Shown piece by piece: positions 41,342 to 51,029 of a stretch of 64,000 bases of DNA. Source of the stretch: Altererythrobacter sp. BO-6 (GTDB lineage Bacteria > Pseudomonadota > Alphaproteobacteria > Sphingomonadales > Sphingomonadaceae); NCBI RefSeq assembly GCF_011047315.1, contig NZ_CP049259.1:1302001-1366000 (forward strand). Reading direction: 5' to 3'. The number at the start of each line of letters is the position of its first letter. The stretch's first letter is position 1. The notes under the pieces were generated by a model. It saw nothing but the letters and a program-made list of their open reading frames with translations. It did no database searches and was not told the origin of the DNA. The position numbers and the translations under genes are program-made.

Positions 41342-41380
41342 CCCCGGTGTACCAGTACAGGTCACCGGGGTTTCTTTTTT
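41342..41380 (+). terminator. Rho-independent terminator after katG
   Basis: CCCCGGTG (41342-41349) pairs with CACCGGGG (41363-41370) over a 13-base loop and is followed by TTTCTTTTTT. This is the most classical terminator in the window and ends the peroxide-defence block. Confidence 0.93.
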
Positions 41381-41440
41381 CGGTAGTCGCGATAGACGCA
41401 CTTTGGCCGGGTCCCCCGGCACCGGGTACATGGGGATCAG

Positions 41441-43158
41441 ATGACGGCCAGAATTCTCGCATTGGCAGCCGCCGTTTTCGCAATGCTGACAAGTTTCACC
41501 GCTGTCCCTGTTGCTGCTCAAAACGACGGCACAGCCTTTGATGTCCGCAGCTTTACCTGCCCGCTGGGCGGCGCAAATTTCAGTCAAGACGTCGGCTATT
41601 ACGCCTTGCCCGTGCTGACCATGCCCGATGGCAGCTGGCTGGGCGACACAGAGATCGGGGTGCAGATTCCTGATCTGCCCGGACAACGGGCTGGTGATCT
41701 TGCCCAACCTTGTCCCCGGGGATGACGAAGGTGCGCAAGAAGGCCAGCGGCTCGGCTATCTCGACTATACCGGGGCCGAGCTTGCCAGGCTTCCGGCACT
41801 CATTGCCGATCCGGGAATACCGCGCGCTCAAGCGCGAGGGGGCTTATGTGCAGGCTTGGTGGATTGCCGACCAGCTTGGCCATTCGCCGATGAGCCGGTT
41901 TGCCCTGTTGCAACGTTCGATTTGGGCGACTCGCGACCCGGCGCTGCGTCAGCGACTGATCGCACGCTTTGCCGAGCACGGCCCGGCGCTTGTCGCGCAA
42001 TTTCCGCAGGAGGATATGCGCAAGCGCTATTCGCAATTGCTGGTCGTCAACGCCCTGCGGGAGCTCGGCCGGTTCCACGAAGCGCTTGCCGCACTCGACG
42101 CGATCGATTTTGCCGCCGCGGTCAACAATCCCGGCGAGTCCAACTATGGCTATGCCGACCAACTTCGCCTTGCCATTGGCCAGCGTGACGATGGCCGCTT
42201 CGCCGTCGAAACCCTGCCAAGGCAATGGATCAGCCTCATATGCAATAACGCATGGAACTTCGATCATGGCCCGACCAGCCCTGCAAACAAGGCCTCGTGC
42301 AAGATCAGGCGCGATCGCGAGGAGCAGGAGGAGCGAGACCGGTTGCTCGACGAAATTGCAGCCAGTGAATTGGCCAAGGATGGCCCTGCACTTGCGGCAA
42401 AATGCGATGCGAACGATAAAGAGAACCGCGATAGGGTGAAGCGGCATGCATGCCGCAACTATACCTTAGCCATAGAAAAGGCGCTGGGCGAGCAGCTTCC
42501 GGACGACCCTGAGGCCCACGCATTGTTCTGCAGCGAAGAGGCAATGCGCGGCGATGCTGAAGAGGACTATTGGCTGCGTTCCGCATGTCGCTATGCACGA
42601 GGAACTCTCCAGGACCGGGAGGAGGAGCGCTTGCTGGCCGATCCTGCAAGGCTGGCCGTGGTCTGCCCGCAGAAGGAAGAAGTAACCAAGAACGATGCGC
42701 GCCTTGATGTAATTCTGAGTCGTGTATGCGCGACCTATGAGCTGGATCAAGTACGCGCCGCTCTTGCCCCCCTCGCCAGCGATGTGGCAGCGTTTGACCG
42801 TGCTTGCGCGAAGTTCCGTAAAACCAACAGCGCCGGCGACGAAGTGTATAGACTGTCGGAGGCAGGGGCACAGTGCCGCTGGGCATGGCGCATGCGCAAG
42901 AACGAGAGAGCCCGTGCCGCCGCCGAGGCAAAGGGCCTCAAATGCCTTGATTATGATGTCTTTAGCCACGATCGCCCCAACTGCGTCAGCCCTGAAGAAC
43001 ACGCACGCGAAATGGTGCGACGCATCTACCGAGGGGATGAGCGCTTCCACCATTCCTATTTCAATGAAGGCTCAAGCCTGATGGAGGTGGCCCATGTTCG
43101 CGCCGCCGCCATCATTGCAGAGGCCAAGCGGATCGGGCGCAGGCCTGATAAGCTTTAG
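41441..43158 (+). pseudogene. Secreted hypothetical protein gene with two +1 frameshifts
   Basis: Three reading frames join into one protein. Frame A from 41441 gives a signal peptide (LALAAAVFAMLTSFTAVPVAA) and TCPLGGANFSQDVGYYALPV up to GVQIP. Frame B carries ICPDNGLVILPNLVPGD ... ELARLPALIADP. Frame C carries EYRALKREGAYVQAWWIADQ and the rest to 43158. Removing one base near 41672 and one G at 41813-41815 restores a single frame of about 570 codons. The mature part is helical and Cys-rich with repeat-like TPR character. I know no function. It is either decayed or affected by sequencing errors; the long, well-kept frame C favours the latter. Confidence 0.75.
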
Positions 43159-43214
43159 CGCAAGCGCAGCTCTGGCGGCTTGGCGCGCGAATTTCCGGCG
43201 GCTAAACACGCCTC

Positions 43215-43832
43215 ATGGACCAGCCCATGCCCCCGATCGCCCGTGCCTGTGCCGGTGCCATCGCATTGCTCGCCCTATGCGCGATTGCACTACAGACAAC
43301 TATCAATCTCGAACAGGACGGTTCGCCGCTGATCTCGTTCGCGCTGCTGTTGCGCTATTTCACCATCTGGAGCAATTTCGCCGCCGGGCTGATCCTGCTG
43401 TGGGTCGCGGCGGGCAAGCCGACAAGCGAGCGGGTGCTGTTCGCGCTGGCAACCGCGCTGTCGATCGTGGCGCTCGTCTATCACGCGCTGCTCGCCGCCG
43501 ATCATCACCCGGTCGGGCTCGACTGGTGGACCAACCTTGGCTTTCACACGATCATCCCCGCATCGGCGATCGGCTGGTGGGTCGCATTTTCGGACCGGGC
43601 GCATTTGACCTGGCGCTCGCTCCCGCTCGTCACCCCGGCCCCTGTCGCCTACACGATCTTTGCCCTGATCTACGGCGCGATCAGCGGCTTCTATCCCTAT
43701 TTCTTCCTCGACCTGCCAACACTGGGTTGGCTGCAACTGGTGTTCAACATCACCGGGCTGGCGCTGTTCTTCGTGGCGATGGGGGCGTTGCTTTTGGGGC
43801 TGCGACGCGCGTTACCTAGTGCGCGCGCTTGA
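43215..43832 (+). CDS. Pr6Pr family membrane protein
   Basis: A 205-residue protein with six predicted helices. Family hallmarks are LLRYFTIWSNFAAGL in the second helix region, then WWTNLGFHTIIP and YGAISGFYPYFFLDL. Pr6Pr (FAR-17a/AIG1-like) proteins include eukaryotic relatives that hydrolyse fatty acid esters of hydroxy fatty acids, but bacterial functions are not known. The 3' end overlaps the convergent smr gene by 17 bases. Confidence 0.82.
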   Translation: MDQPMPPIARACAGAIALLALCAIALQTTINLEQDGSPLISFALLLRYFTIWSNFAAGLILLWVAAGKPTSERVLFALATALSIVALVYHALLAADHHPVGLDWWTNLGFHTIIPASAIGWWVAFSDRAHLTWRSLPLVTPAPVAYTIFALIYGAISGFYPYFFLDLPTLGWLQLVFNITGLALFFVAMGALLLGLRRALPSARA

Positions 43833-44379
43833 GCACCAGGTAAATCGCGCCTTCCCCGCCGTGGCGGGTATGCGCCTTGCGCACCGCCGAAATCGCCGCC
43901 GAATGGCGGCTGGCGGCGAGCCAATCGAGCAGCTTGGCCCGGATCGCCCCGCGCCGTTCCGCCCGGTCGGCCGGATCGACCGGTCTGGCGCGCCCGGCGA
44001 TCAGCAGGACAACCCGCGCCTCCATGGCCCTCGCCTGGTCGAGCCCCGCCATCAGCCGTTCATAGGCTGTATCGAGCGTATGACCATGCAGGTCGAGCGT
44101 GTAATCCGGCTGCACTGCGCCAGCCTTGAATTTGCGCTCCCAATGCGAATCGAGGCCGGGATGGGGCGGCGGTGCTGGCTGGGCGGCGAGCGGCGGCTTG
44201 TGCGCCGGCATCACAGGTTTGGGGGCTGGGCGCACCAGCGCAACTTCGGATGGCGCGTCATTGGCCACCGGCTTGGCAGGCTTGGAAACCTTGCGCCCAG
44301 GCAACGGCGTGACGCTAGCGGCCAGCTTCGCCCAGGCGGCCTGCTCCTCGGCGGAAAGGCCGCGCGGAACGCCCATCAT
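43816..44379 (-). CDS. Smr domain protein (MutS2-like nuclease domain)
   Basis: A 187-residue stand-alone Smr protein. The Smr domain begins at DYTLDLHGHTLDTAYERL (motif LDLHG) and ends with the TRHGGEGAIYLVLKR segment that holds the usual HGxGxG-like loop. The N-terminal half is Pro/Ala-rich and probably flexible. Smr domains nick or bind DNA/RNA. The start is ATG 44379 (or 44376) and lies within the mltA stop, so it is translationally coupled to mltA. Confidence 0.9.
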   Translation of the reverse strand: MMGVPRGLSAEEQAAWAKLAASVTPLPGRKVSKPAKPVANDAPSEVALVRPAPKPVMPAHKPPLAAQPAPPPHPGLDSHWERKFKAGAVQPDYTLDLHGHTLDTAYERLMAGLDQARAMEARVVLLIAGRARPVDPADRAERRGAIRAKLLDWLAASRHSAAISAVRKAHTRHGGEGAIYLVLKRAH

Positions 44380-45554
44380 TCCCCTGCGAGCCGGGCAGCC
44401 ACTGGCTTGGGCAGGAATACCAGCGCGCTGCCGCGCGAGCTCATCGCGCCCGCAATCTCGCGCGCATCCTCGCCCGCGCCCCAGAAGGTATCGAACCGGT
44501 TCGCACCCTTGATTGCACCGCCCGTATCCTGCGCGATCCACAGCCCGTCCGCTTCGTCACGCTCCATGTCGAGCCACACCGGCGCGCCCAGCGGCACGAA
44601 GTTCGGATCGGCTGCGACCGAGCTTTCGCGCCGCACCGGCACGCCCAGGGCACCAAGCGGGCCGTCGCCCTTGAGCTCGCGGAAGAACACCCAGCTGGGG
44701 TTCAGCTGCATGACCTTGCGGCCTTCATCCGGATTGTCGCGCAACCAAGCGACGATCCCCTGCATCGAGGTGGGATATTGTCCCGGCGCGTTGCCCAGAT
44801 GCCCGCGTTCGCGCAGCACGCGCCCGATTGCAACATATTCGTGGCCGTTCTGGCCGGCATAACCGATCCGGATCACTTCGCCATCCGGAGCTTTCAGCCG
44901 CCCGGATCCCTGGATCTGGAGGAAGAAGAACTCGATTGCGTCCGCCGCCCAGGCGATCTCCAGCCCGCGCCCTTCCAGCGCGCCTTCGTCGATCTCTGCC
45001 CGGGTATAATAGGGGACATGGACGCCCGCCTCTTTGGTCCGCCCCAAGGGTGCGCGGCCGGTCCGCTCGCCCTCGGGTATGTCCGCAGGCCACGCCCGGA
45101 CAAGGTCACCGGGCATGCCATAAACGGGCACTTCGCAGCCAGGCTGGCGCGTACGGCATCCGGCAATTTCCGGTTCGAAATAGCCGGTGGCAAAGGCGGC
45201 TCCGTCGCTCACCCGCACCGGCGTGAAATGGGTGGCGAAGAATGCGATCGCGCTGCCCCCGTTCCAAGCGCTCGCTGCATCGCAGGCGCCCTGCCAGTCC
45301 TCGCTGCGGGTCAAGCCGCTGGCATCCTCGCGTGCGAGCAGCTTGGGGCAGGATTCGACGAAGCTGGCCAGTGCGGCGCTGGCATCAGTCTCGTTGAGGC
45401 CGAGCGAGGCGAGCGATGGCCCCGCCGTGATGCCCGCAGCCAAAGCGGTGGTCGCAGCTGGTAATGGGGTAACCGGCGGAGTGACTCGGGCACAGGCAGG
45501 CAGCGCAAGCACCAGAAGCAATGCCGACGCGGATCGCCATCTGCGCCGGTTCAT
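44376..45554 (-). CDS. mltA: Membrane-bound lytic murein transglycosylase A, MltA
   Basis: MltA cleaves glycan strands of peptidoglycan to 1,6-anhydro ends. The 392-residue lipoprotein has a lipobox LALPAC after MNRRRWRSASALLLV, the MltA domain (GYFEPEIAGCRTR ... RGLEIAWAADAIEFFFLQIQ) and the C-terminal 3D domain with its catalytic aspartates (WIAQDTGGAIKG, then DTFWG). ATG 45554 is chosen since it opens the lipoprotein signal; the frame is open well upstream over tim44. It overlaps smr. Confidence 0.94.
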   Translation of the reverse strand: MNRRRWRSASALLLVLALPACARVTPPVTPLPAATTALAAGITAGPSLASLGLNETDASAALASFVESCPKLLAREDASGLTRSEDWQGACDAASAWNGGSAIAFFATHFTPVRVSDGAAFATGYFEPEIAGCRTRQPGCEVPVYGMPGDLVRAWPADIPEGERTGRAPLGRTKEAGVHVPYYTRAEIDEGALEGRGLEIAWAADAIEFFFLQIQGSGRLKAPDGEVIRIGYAGQNGHEYVAIGRVLRERGHLGNAPGQYPTSMQGIVAWLRDNPDEGRKVMQLNPSWVFFRELKGDGPLGALGVPVRRESSVAADPNFVPLGAPVWLDMERDEADGLWIAQDTGGAIKGANRFDTFWGAGEDAREIAGAMSSRGSALVFLPKPVAARLAGE

Positions 45555-45588
45555 CCCGTCTCTCCTGCCGCTAAATCGAGCCGGGGGC

Positions 45589-46252
45589 TCAGCCTTCGTC
45601 GGTTTCGTCGAGCTTCCATTCGGGCGAGGCCGAAGTGACATCGCGCGAGAAAGTCCAGATGTCGCGGCTTTCCACCGCATCATCGAGCGAACCGGCGATG
45701 ACATGGCCATCCTTGTCGCGCGTGACCGCAGCAATGTCCGACACGAACAGCACTGCCACGCGGGCGGTGCGGCCATCCAAAGTCGCCGAATGGATCCGGA
45801 AATCTTCGATCCGGATCAGCTTGTTGTCGAGCGTCTGACCGGCCGCCTCGCGCGCGTCGATCGCGCCGCTGAAGCTGGCGTAGACATCGTCATCGCACAG
45901 TTCCTTCAAGGTTTCGCGATCACCGCTCCAGAAAGCCTCCAGCACCATCCGGTAAGCGCCCTTCGCGCCTTCGAGAAACGCAGTGATATCGAACCGGGGG
46001 TCAGCCGAGGCAATCTCGCGCACACCGCGCTCTACAGCCGGCATCATGCCATCGAGGTCGCTGGTTGGGGCGCGGCGGCAGCACGGAGGTTGCCGGCTTG
46101 GGAGCGGATTGCGGCGCGCGATCTTCATCGCCCGCGTCAAAGCGGTGCGGAATCACCTCTTCCTCATGCTCGGCACGCTGGCCCAGCACAGAATAGAGCC
46201 TGAGGCCCAGGAAGGCCGCAATCATGGCGAGAATGACAATTTCAACAATCAC
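45589..46252 (-). pseudogene. Tim44/TimA-family adaptor gene with one apparent +1 frameshift
   Basis: The N-terminal frame starts at GTG 46252 with a membrane helix (IVEIVILAMIAAFLGLRLYS) and an acidic linker to LPPRPNQ. The C-terminal frame carries DGMMPAVERGVREIASADP ... AFLEGAKGAYRMVLEAFWSGD to 45589, which is the Tim44-like domain. Removing one G from the run at 46067-46070 joins them as SVLPPRPTSDLDGMMPAVE. The protein would be ~220 residues, a membrane-tethered adaptor as usual beside secB and mltA. The conserved coding sequence on both sides suggests a sequencing error or a very recent mutation. Confidence 0.8.
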
Positions 46253-46501
46253 GTGGTCTATCCAGCCTGGCGACAGGGCAGGTACCCTGCCTTCATATTC
46301 CCCCAAGGAGCCAAGATAGGGCTTTGAGGTGCATTCCACAACGTCGGATACGGGCGAGCGGTTCCTTTTTTCTTGGAGCATGGTTTCGCAGCATCGGTTG
46401 CGGGCCAAGCGCCGGAGTGCTAGGCGGCGCGCAAAGCCGTCCATAGGGCTGTCTCGACAACCAGATCCACCAATTCCCAAGACGCGAAAGTACCAAGAAA
46501 A

Positions 46502-47023
46502 ATGGCCGACGAAGGCGATATCCTAACCGATCTCGATGCGACCCCAGCGACTGGCAATGGCGCCGACAACCTGCCTTCGGCGGGGATCATCACGCAATAT
46601 GTGAAAGACCTTTCGGTCGAGAACCCCAACGCGCCCGCGGTTTACCAGTGGAAGGAACAGCCGCAGATCGACCTGCAGTTCAATATCGGTGCCAACAAGA
46701 TCAGCGACGAGGTGACCGAGGTCGAGTTGAAGGTGAACGTCACCGCCAAGACCTCACAGGGCAATGCCTATCTGATCGAGCTGGTCTATTGTGGCCTGAT
46801 CGGCCTGCGCAACGTGCCCGAAGACCAGGCGCATGCCTTTCTTTTTGCCGAAGCGCCGCGCCTGCTGTTTCCCTTCGCCCGTTCGGTAGTCGCCACCGCC
46901 GTTCAGGAAGCAGGATTCCAGCCGCTGTTGATCGATCCGATCGACTTCAACGGCCTTTACATCCAGCAGCTTCAGGCGAAGCGCGAGCAGGAAGCTGCTG
47001 CGACGCCGGTCGGGCAAGCCTGA
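46502..47023 (+). CDS. secB: Protein-export chaperone SecB
   Basis: SecB is a tetrameric cytoplasmic chaperone that keeps precursors unfolded and hands them to SecA. The 173-residue protein shows family stretches: YVKDLSVENPNAP, DLQFNIGANKISDEVTEVEL and the C-terminal PIDFNGLYIQQL. It is divergent from the tim44-like gene, an arrangement common in alphaproteobacteria. The 249 bases between them hold a T-rich stretch near 46367 but no site I can name. Confidence 0.95.
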   Translation: MADEGDILTDLDATPATGNGADNLPSAGIITQYVKDLSVENPNAPAVYQWKEQPQIDLQFNIGANKISDEVTEVELKVNVTAKTSQGNAYLIELVYCGLIGLRNVPEDQAHAFLFAEAPRLLFPFARSVVATAVQEAGFQPLLIDPIDFNGLYIQQLQAKREQEAAATPVGQA

Positions 47024-47052
47024 TCGCGGTCGGTTGAAGCAGGGGCTCTGAC

Positions 47053-48624
47053 ATGAGCCTGCTCAAGAACGTCGGAACGATCGGCGGGCTGACGGCGGTC
47101 AGCCGCATTTTCGGCTTTGCGCGCGATATCATGCTGGCCCGCGTGCTGGGCGCGGGCGGTGTGGCTGACGCATGGCAGCTGGCGTTCCAGCTTCCGAACC
47201 TGTTCCGCCGCCTGTTCGCTGAAGGCGCCTTTGCCAGCGCCTTCGTGCCGCTGTTCAATCGCCATATGACCGATGGCGAGAGCGAGGCGCGGCGCTTCGC
47301 CAGCGAAGTGCTCGCGATCCTGCTGCCGATCTTGGTATTGTTCGGCGGGGTGATGATGCTGGCGATGCCGTGGATCTTGTGGCTGTTCGCCAATGCCGAA
47401 ATCCGCGCTGACGAGGAAATCTTCGGCCTAGCAACGACCATGGGCCGGATTGCCTTCCCCTATTTGCTGTTCATGAGCCTGGCCACGCTGACCGCTGCGG
47501 TGCTTAATTCGCTGTCCCGCTTTGCGGCCGCGGCAGCGGCACCAATCCTGCTCAACATCTGCCTGCTCGTGGCGCTGTTCTGGGGCGCGCTGCAACCTGA
47601 AGGCGAAGCTACCCGGCAACAGGTCGGTTTCTACCTGGCGATCGCGGTTTCGGTCAGCGGGTTGCTGCAATTGTTGTGGCTGCGTCACTGGATGCGCAAA
47701 GCCGGTTTTTCGATACCGTTAGGGCGCCCCCGACTTACCGCACGGGTCAAGGAAATGGGCGTGCTGATCGTGCCTGCGGTGTTCGGCGCGGGCGTCTACC
47801 AGATCAGCCGCTTCATCGATCTGGCCTTTTTCCGCATCCTGCCCGATGGCAGCCTGACCTATATGGCCATGGCCGATCGCTGGAACCAGCTGCCGCTGGG
47901 GATCATCGGCATCGCACTGGGCACGGCGATCCTGCCCGCGCTGAGCCGCTTCATCGCGCGCGAAGAGGGTGACGAAGCGCAGCGCCTGCAATCCAACGCG
48001 ATCGAGCTGGCCATGCTGCTGACCGTGCCCGCCGCCGTGGCACTGTTCGTCACCGGCAGTGCCTTTGTGCGCGTGTTCATGCAGGGCGGCGAGTTCACTG
48101 CAGACGACGCAGCGACCACCGGCATGCTGGTATCCGGCCTTGTCATTGGCCTGCCCGCCTATGTGCTGGTGAAAGTGCTGACCCCCAATTTCTTCGCACG
48201 CAAGGACACCCGCACCCCGGTGATTACCGCCGCGATCAGCCTGGCGGTCACCGTTGCACTCAACCTGTTTTTCATCTTCGAGCTGGGGCTCGGCGTGCTG
48301 TCGCTAGCGATTGCCGGGGCGATCGGCGCCTGGGCCAATACCACGCTGCTCTATGCGATCCTGGTGAAGCGCGGGTTCTTCCGCCTGACCGGGCGCGTGG
48401 TGGGCCGGCTTGCACGCATCACGCTGGCCGCCGTGCCGATGGGCATCGCGCTATGGTTCGCGATGCAATATGGCGATCCCTATTTCAGCGGTTCAACCGC
48501 CGAGCGCCTGCTGTCGATCCTGGCGCTAGTCCTGATCGGTGCCGCCAGCTATGCGATTTTCGCGGTGTTGCTGGGGGTGCTCGACAAGGAGACGGTCCAG
48601 CGCTTAAGGCGCCGCCAGGCCTAA
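47053..48624 (+). CDS. murJ: Lipid II flippase MurJ (MviN)
   Basis: MurJ moves lipid II across the inner membrane. The 523-residue protein has about 14 membrane helices; typical stretches are TAVSRIFGFARDIMLARVLG at the N-terminus and LPNLFRRLFAEGAFASAFVP. It starts 29 bases after secB and is followed 19 bases later by trpS, so the three may share a transcript. Confidence 0.96.
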   Translation: MSLLKNVGTIGGLTAVSRIFGFARDIMLARVLGAGGVADAWQLAFQLPNLFRRLFAEGAFASAFVPLFNRHMTDGESEARRFASEVLAILLPILVLFGGVMMLAMPWILWLFANAEIRADEEIFGLATTMGRIAFPYLLFMSLATLTAAVLNSLSRFAAAAAAPILLNICLLVALFWGALQPEGEATRQQVGFYLAIAVSVSGLLQLLWLRHWMRKAGFSIPLGRPRLTARVKEMGVLIVPAVFGAGVYQISRFIDLAFFRILPDGSLTYMAMADRWNQLPLGIIGIALGTAILPALSRFIAREEGDEAQRLQSNAIELAMLLTVPAAVALFVTGSAFVRVFMQGGEFTADDAATTGMLVSGLVIGLPAYVLVKVLTPNFFARKDTRTPVITAAISLAVTVALNLFFIFELGLGVLSLAIAGAIGAWANTTLLYAILVKRGFFRLTGRVVGRLARITLAAVPMGIALWFAMQYGDPYFSGSTAERLLSILALVLIGAASYAIFAVLLGVLDKETVQRLRRRQA

Positions 48625-48643
48625 GCAGACAGAGATTCTTTTC

Positions 48644-49669
48644 ATGCGCGTCGTTTCCGGAATCCAGCCCACCGGCAAGCCCCACCTGGGTAATTACCTG
48701 GGCGCGATCCGCAATTACGTGAAGCTGCAGGACGATGCCCATGCGGCGGGTGGCGATTGCCTGATCTTCATCGCTGACCTGCATGCGCTGTCCATGCCGC
48801 ATGACCCAAGGGAACTGCACAGCTCGACGCTGGAACTGGTCGCGACGCTGGTCGCTTGCGGGCTCGACACCGACAAGGCGATCCTGTTCAACCAGGCGCA
48901 GGTACCCACGCATGCCGAAATGCAGTGGCTGCTCAACGGCACCGCGCGGATGGGCTGGCTCAACCGCATGACGCAGTGGAAGGACAAGGCCGGCAAGAAC
49001 CGCGAGGGGCAATCGGTCGCGCTGTTCACCTATCCCGTGCTGCAGGCTGCCGACGTGCTGCTGTACCAGGCGACGCATGTGCCGGTGGGGGAAGACCAGA
49101 AGCAGCATCTCGAGCTGGCGCGCGACATCGCGCAGAAGTTCAACAACGATTTCGCTTCGCCAGACGCGCCGGTTTTCACCCTGCCCGAACCCTACATCCC
49201 GCCCGAAGCCGCGCGGATCATGAGCCTGCGCGACGGCAGCTCGAAAATGTCGAAGTCTGATCCCAGCGACATGAGCCGCATCAATCTGTCCGACGATGCC
49301 GATTCGATCATGCAGAAGGTGCGCAAGGCCAAGACAGATCCGGAACCCTTGCCGAGCGAGGCTGAGGGCCTTGAAGGCCGCCCCGAAGCGCTCAATCTGG
49401 TCGGCATCTATGGCGCGCTCGCGGGCAAGAGCACCGAGGCAGTGCTGGCGGAATTCGGCGGGCAGGGCTTTGGCGCGTTCAAGCCTGCGCTGGGCGAGCT
49501 GCTGGTGGAAACGCTGGCTCCCATCAGCGCGCGCTTCCGCGAGCTCAAGGATGACCGCGAATCGCTCGACGCTATCCTGGCGCGCGGTGCGGCGAGGGCA
49601 CGCGAACTGGGCACGCCAACACTTGATGCGGCCTACACGGCACTTGGGCTGGTGCGCACCCGCGGTTGA
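48644..49669 (+). CDS. trpS: Tryptophan-tRNA ligase TrpS
   Basis: A class I aminoacyl-tRNA synthetase that charges tRNA-Trp. The 341-residue protein has the HIGH-equivalent in QPTGKPHLGNYLGA near the N-terminus and the KMSKS loop in SSKMSKSDPSD. The tryptophan pocket region reads YPVLQAADVLLYQA, and VPVGEDQKQHLELAR is also intact. The length is normal for the bacterial type. Confidence 0.97.
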   Translation: MRVVSGIQPTGKPHLGNYLGAIRNYVKLQDDAHAAGGDCLIFIADLHALSMPHDPRELHSSTLELVATLVACGLDTDKAILFNQAQVPTHAEMQWLLNGTARMGWLNRMTQWKDKAGKNREGQSVALFTYPVLQAADVLLYQATHVPVGEDQKQHLELARDIAQKFNNDFASPDAPVFTLPEPYIPPEAARIMSLRDGSSKMSKSDPSDMSRINLSDDADSIMQKVRKAKTDPEPLPSEAEGLEGRPEALNLVGIYGALAGKSTEAVLAEFGGQGFGAFKPALGELLVETLAPISARFRELKDDRESLDAILARGAARARELGTPTLDAAYTALGLVRTRG

Positions 49670-49809
49670 GCGGGCAACGCGCCCCGCACGCGCATTCAAT
49701 TCCCGTTCACGCCTTTTCGTTTACATTGAACAGGATCAATGACAGCCTGCGCCGATCCAGCGCAGTGCTGGCTGCACCTAACGGTGGAGCAGAAAGTGAA
49801 GGTGGCATC

Positions 49810-50496
49810 ATGACCAAGACCAGTCATTTCAGCGCTCGCGCGCTCAAGACGGCAGCCGTACCGCTGCTGCTGGCGAGCCTTGCGGCATGCGCTTCACCCG
49901 GCTTCAAGGCCGATGTCTCGCGTTTCCAGGCGCAATTGCCGGCCCCGGCAGGCGAAACCTTCGCCGTAGTGGCGGACGATCCGGCGCTGGCAGGCGGGCT
50001 CGAGTTCGCGCTCTATGCCGATCTTGTCGAAGCCCAGATGGAACGGCTTGGCTACAAGCAGGCGGAACCGGATCAGGCCAGCTTGCTGGTGCGGTTCGAT
50101 TACGGCGTCGACAACGGCCGCGAGCGGGTTCGCACCACCAATACCGGCTTCAGGGACCCGTTCTGGGACCCGTGGTACGGCGGCTATTACCGCAGCCGTT
50201 TCTGGCGCCCGCGCAGCGCCTGGGGCTACGGCTTCTACGATCCTTGGTTCGGCGGGTCCGAAGTGCAGAGCTACACGGTCTATACCAGCGGGATCGACCT
50301 GAAAATCGACCGAGCAGCCAATGGCGAGCGGCTGTTCGAAGGCAAGGCGCAGGCCGTATCGACTTCGAACCGGTTGCAGCATCTGGTACCCAATCTGGTC
50401 GAGGCGATGTTCGTCGACTTCCCCGGCAATTCGGGCGAGACACTGCGGATCACCATCAAGCCGGAAGAGACCAAGGTCCGCCGGGTCGAAAACTGA
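49810..50496 (+). CDS. DUF4136 lipoprotein
   Basis: A 228-residue outer- or inner-membrane lipoprotein with lipobox LAAC (Cys27) and a DUF4136 domain (SLLVRFDYGVDNGRERV ... SYTVYTSGIDLKIDRAANG). A Gly/Tyr/Trp/Arg-rich middle (DPFWDPWYGGYYRSRFWRPR) is typical of the family. Function is unknown. ATG 49810 is chosen because it opens the lipoprotein signal. A strong terminator follows 22 bases after the stop. Confidence 0.88.
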   Translation: MTKTSHFSARALKTAAVPLLLASLAACASPGFKADVSRFQAQLPAPAGETFAVVADDPALAGGLEFALYADLVEAQMERLGYKQAEPDQASLLVRFDYGVDNGRERVRTTNTGFRDPFWDPWYGGYYRSRFWRPRSAWGYGFYDPWFGGSEVQSYTVYTSGIDLKIDRAANGERLFEGKAQAVSTSNRLQHLVPNLVEAMFVDFPGNSGETLRITIKPEETKVRRVEN

Positions 50497-50517
50497 TTTA
50501 TCCGCAGACGGGAGCTT

Positions 50518-50550
50518 GAAGGGCGGCGCCGCAAAGGCGCCGCCCTTTGC
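50518..50550. terminator. Terminator between convergent DUF4136 and dut genes
   Basis: AAGGGCGGCGCC pairs with GGCGCCGCCCTT around the 5-base loop GCAAA (stem arms 50519-50530 and 50536-50547). It has A before and T after, so it can stop transcription in both directions between the two convergent genes. Confidence 0.9.
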
Positions 50551-50570
50551 ATTTTGATCAAGCAGGTCGG

Positions 50571-51029
50571 CTAAAGCGCCTGGTGACCACCGGTCGAACC
50601 AAAACCGCCGGCGCCGCGCGCCGTGTCATCCAGTTCCTCGACCTCGTCCCACTTTGCTTGCGTCACAGGGGCCAGCACCAGCTGCGCCACGCGGTCTCCG
50701 CGCGCGATCGGGAAGGGATCGGCGCCATGGTTGATGAGGATCACCTTCAGCTCGCCGCGATAATCGCTGTCGATCGTGCCGGGCGTGTTGGGCACGGTGA
50801 TGCCATGCTTGAGCGCCAGCCCGCTGCGCGGGCGCACCTGGATTTCATAGCCTTGCGGGATGGCCAGCGCGAGGCCGGTCGCCACGGCATAGCGCGAACC
50901 CGGCGCCAGCGTAACCGTCTCGGCCGAGACCACATCCATGCCCGCTGCCCCGCTGGTGGCATAATGCGGCAGGTCCAGACCCACTCCGTTGGGCAAGCGC
51001 TTGACCTGCACCGCAACCCGTTCAGCCAT
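50571..51029 (-). CDS. dut: Deoxyuridine triphosphatase Dut
   Basis: Dut hydrolyses dUTP to dUMP, keeping uracil out of DNA. The 152-residue protein is the trimeric type with its five motifs: [49 protein letters not shown] and the C-terminal [14 protein letters not shown] 51029 ([13 protein letters not shown]) overlaps the coaBC stop by 8 bases, so dut is coupled to coaBC. Confidence 0.96.
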   Translation of the reverse strand: MAERVAVQVKRLPNGVGLDLPHYATSGAAGMDVVSAETVTLAPGSRYAVATGLALAIPQGYEIQVRPRSGLALKHGITVPNTPGTIDSDYRGELKVILINHGADPFPIARGDRVAQLVLAPVTQAKWDEVEELDDTARGAGGFGSTGGHQAL

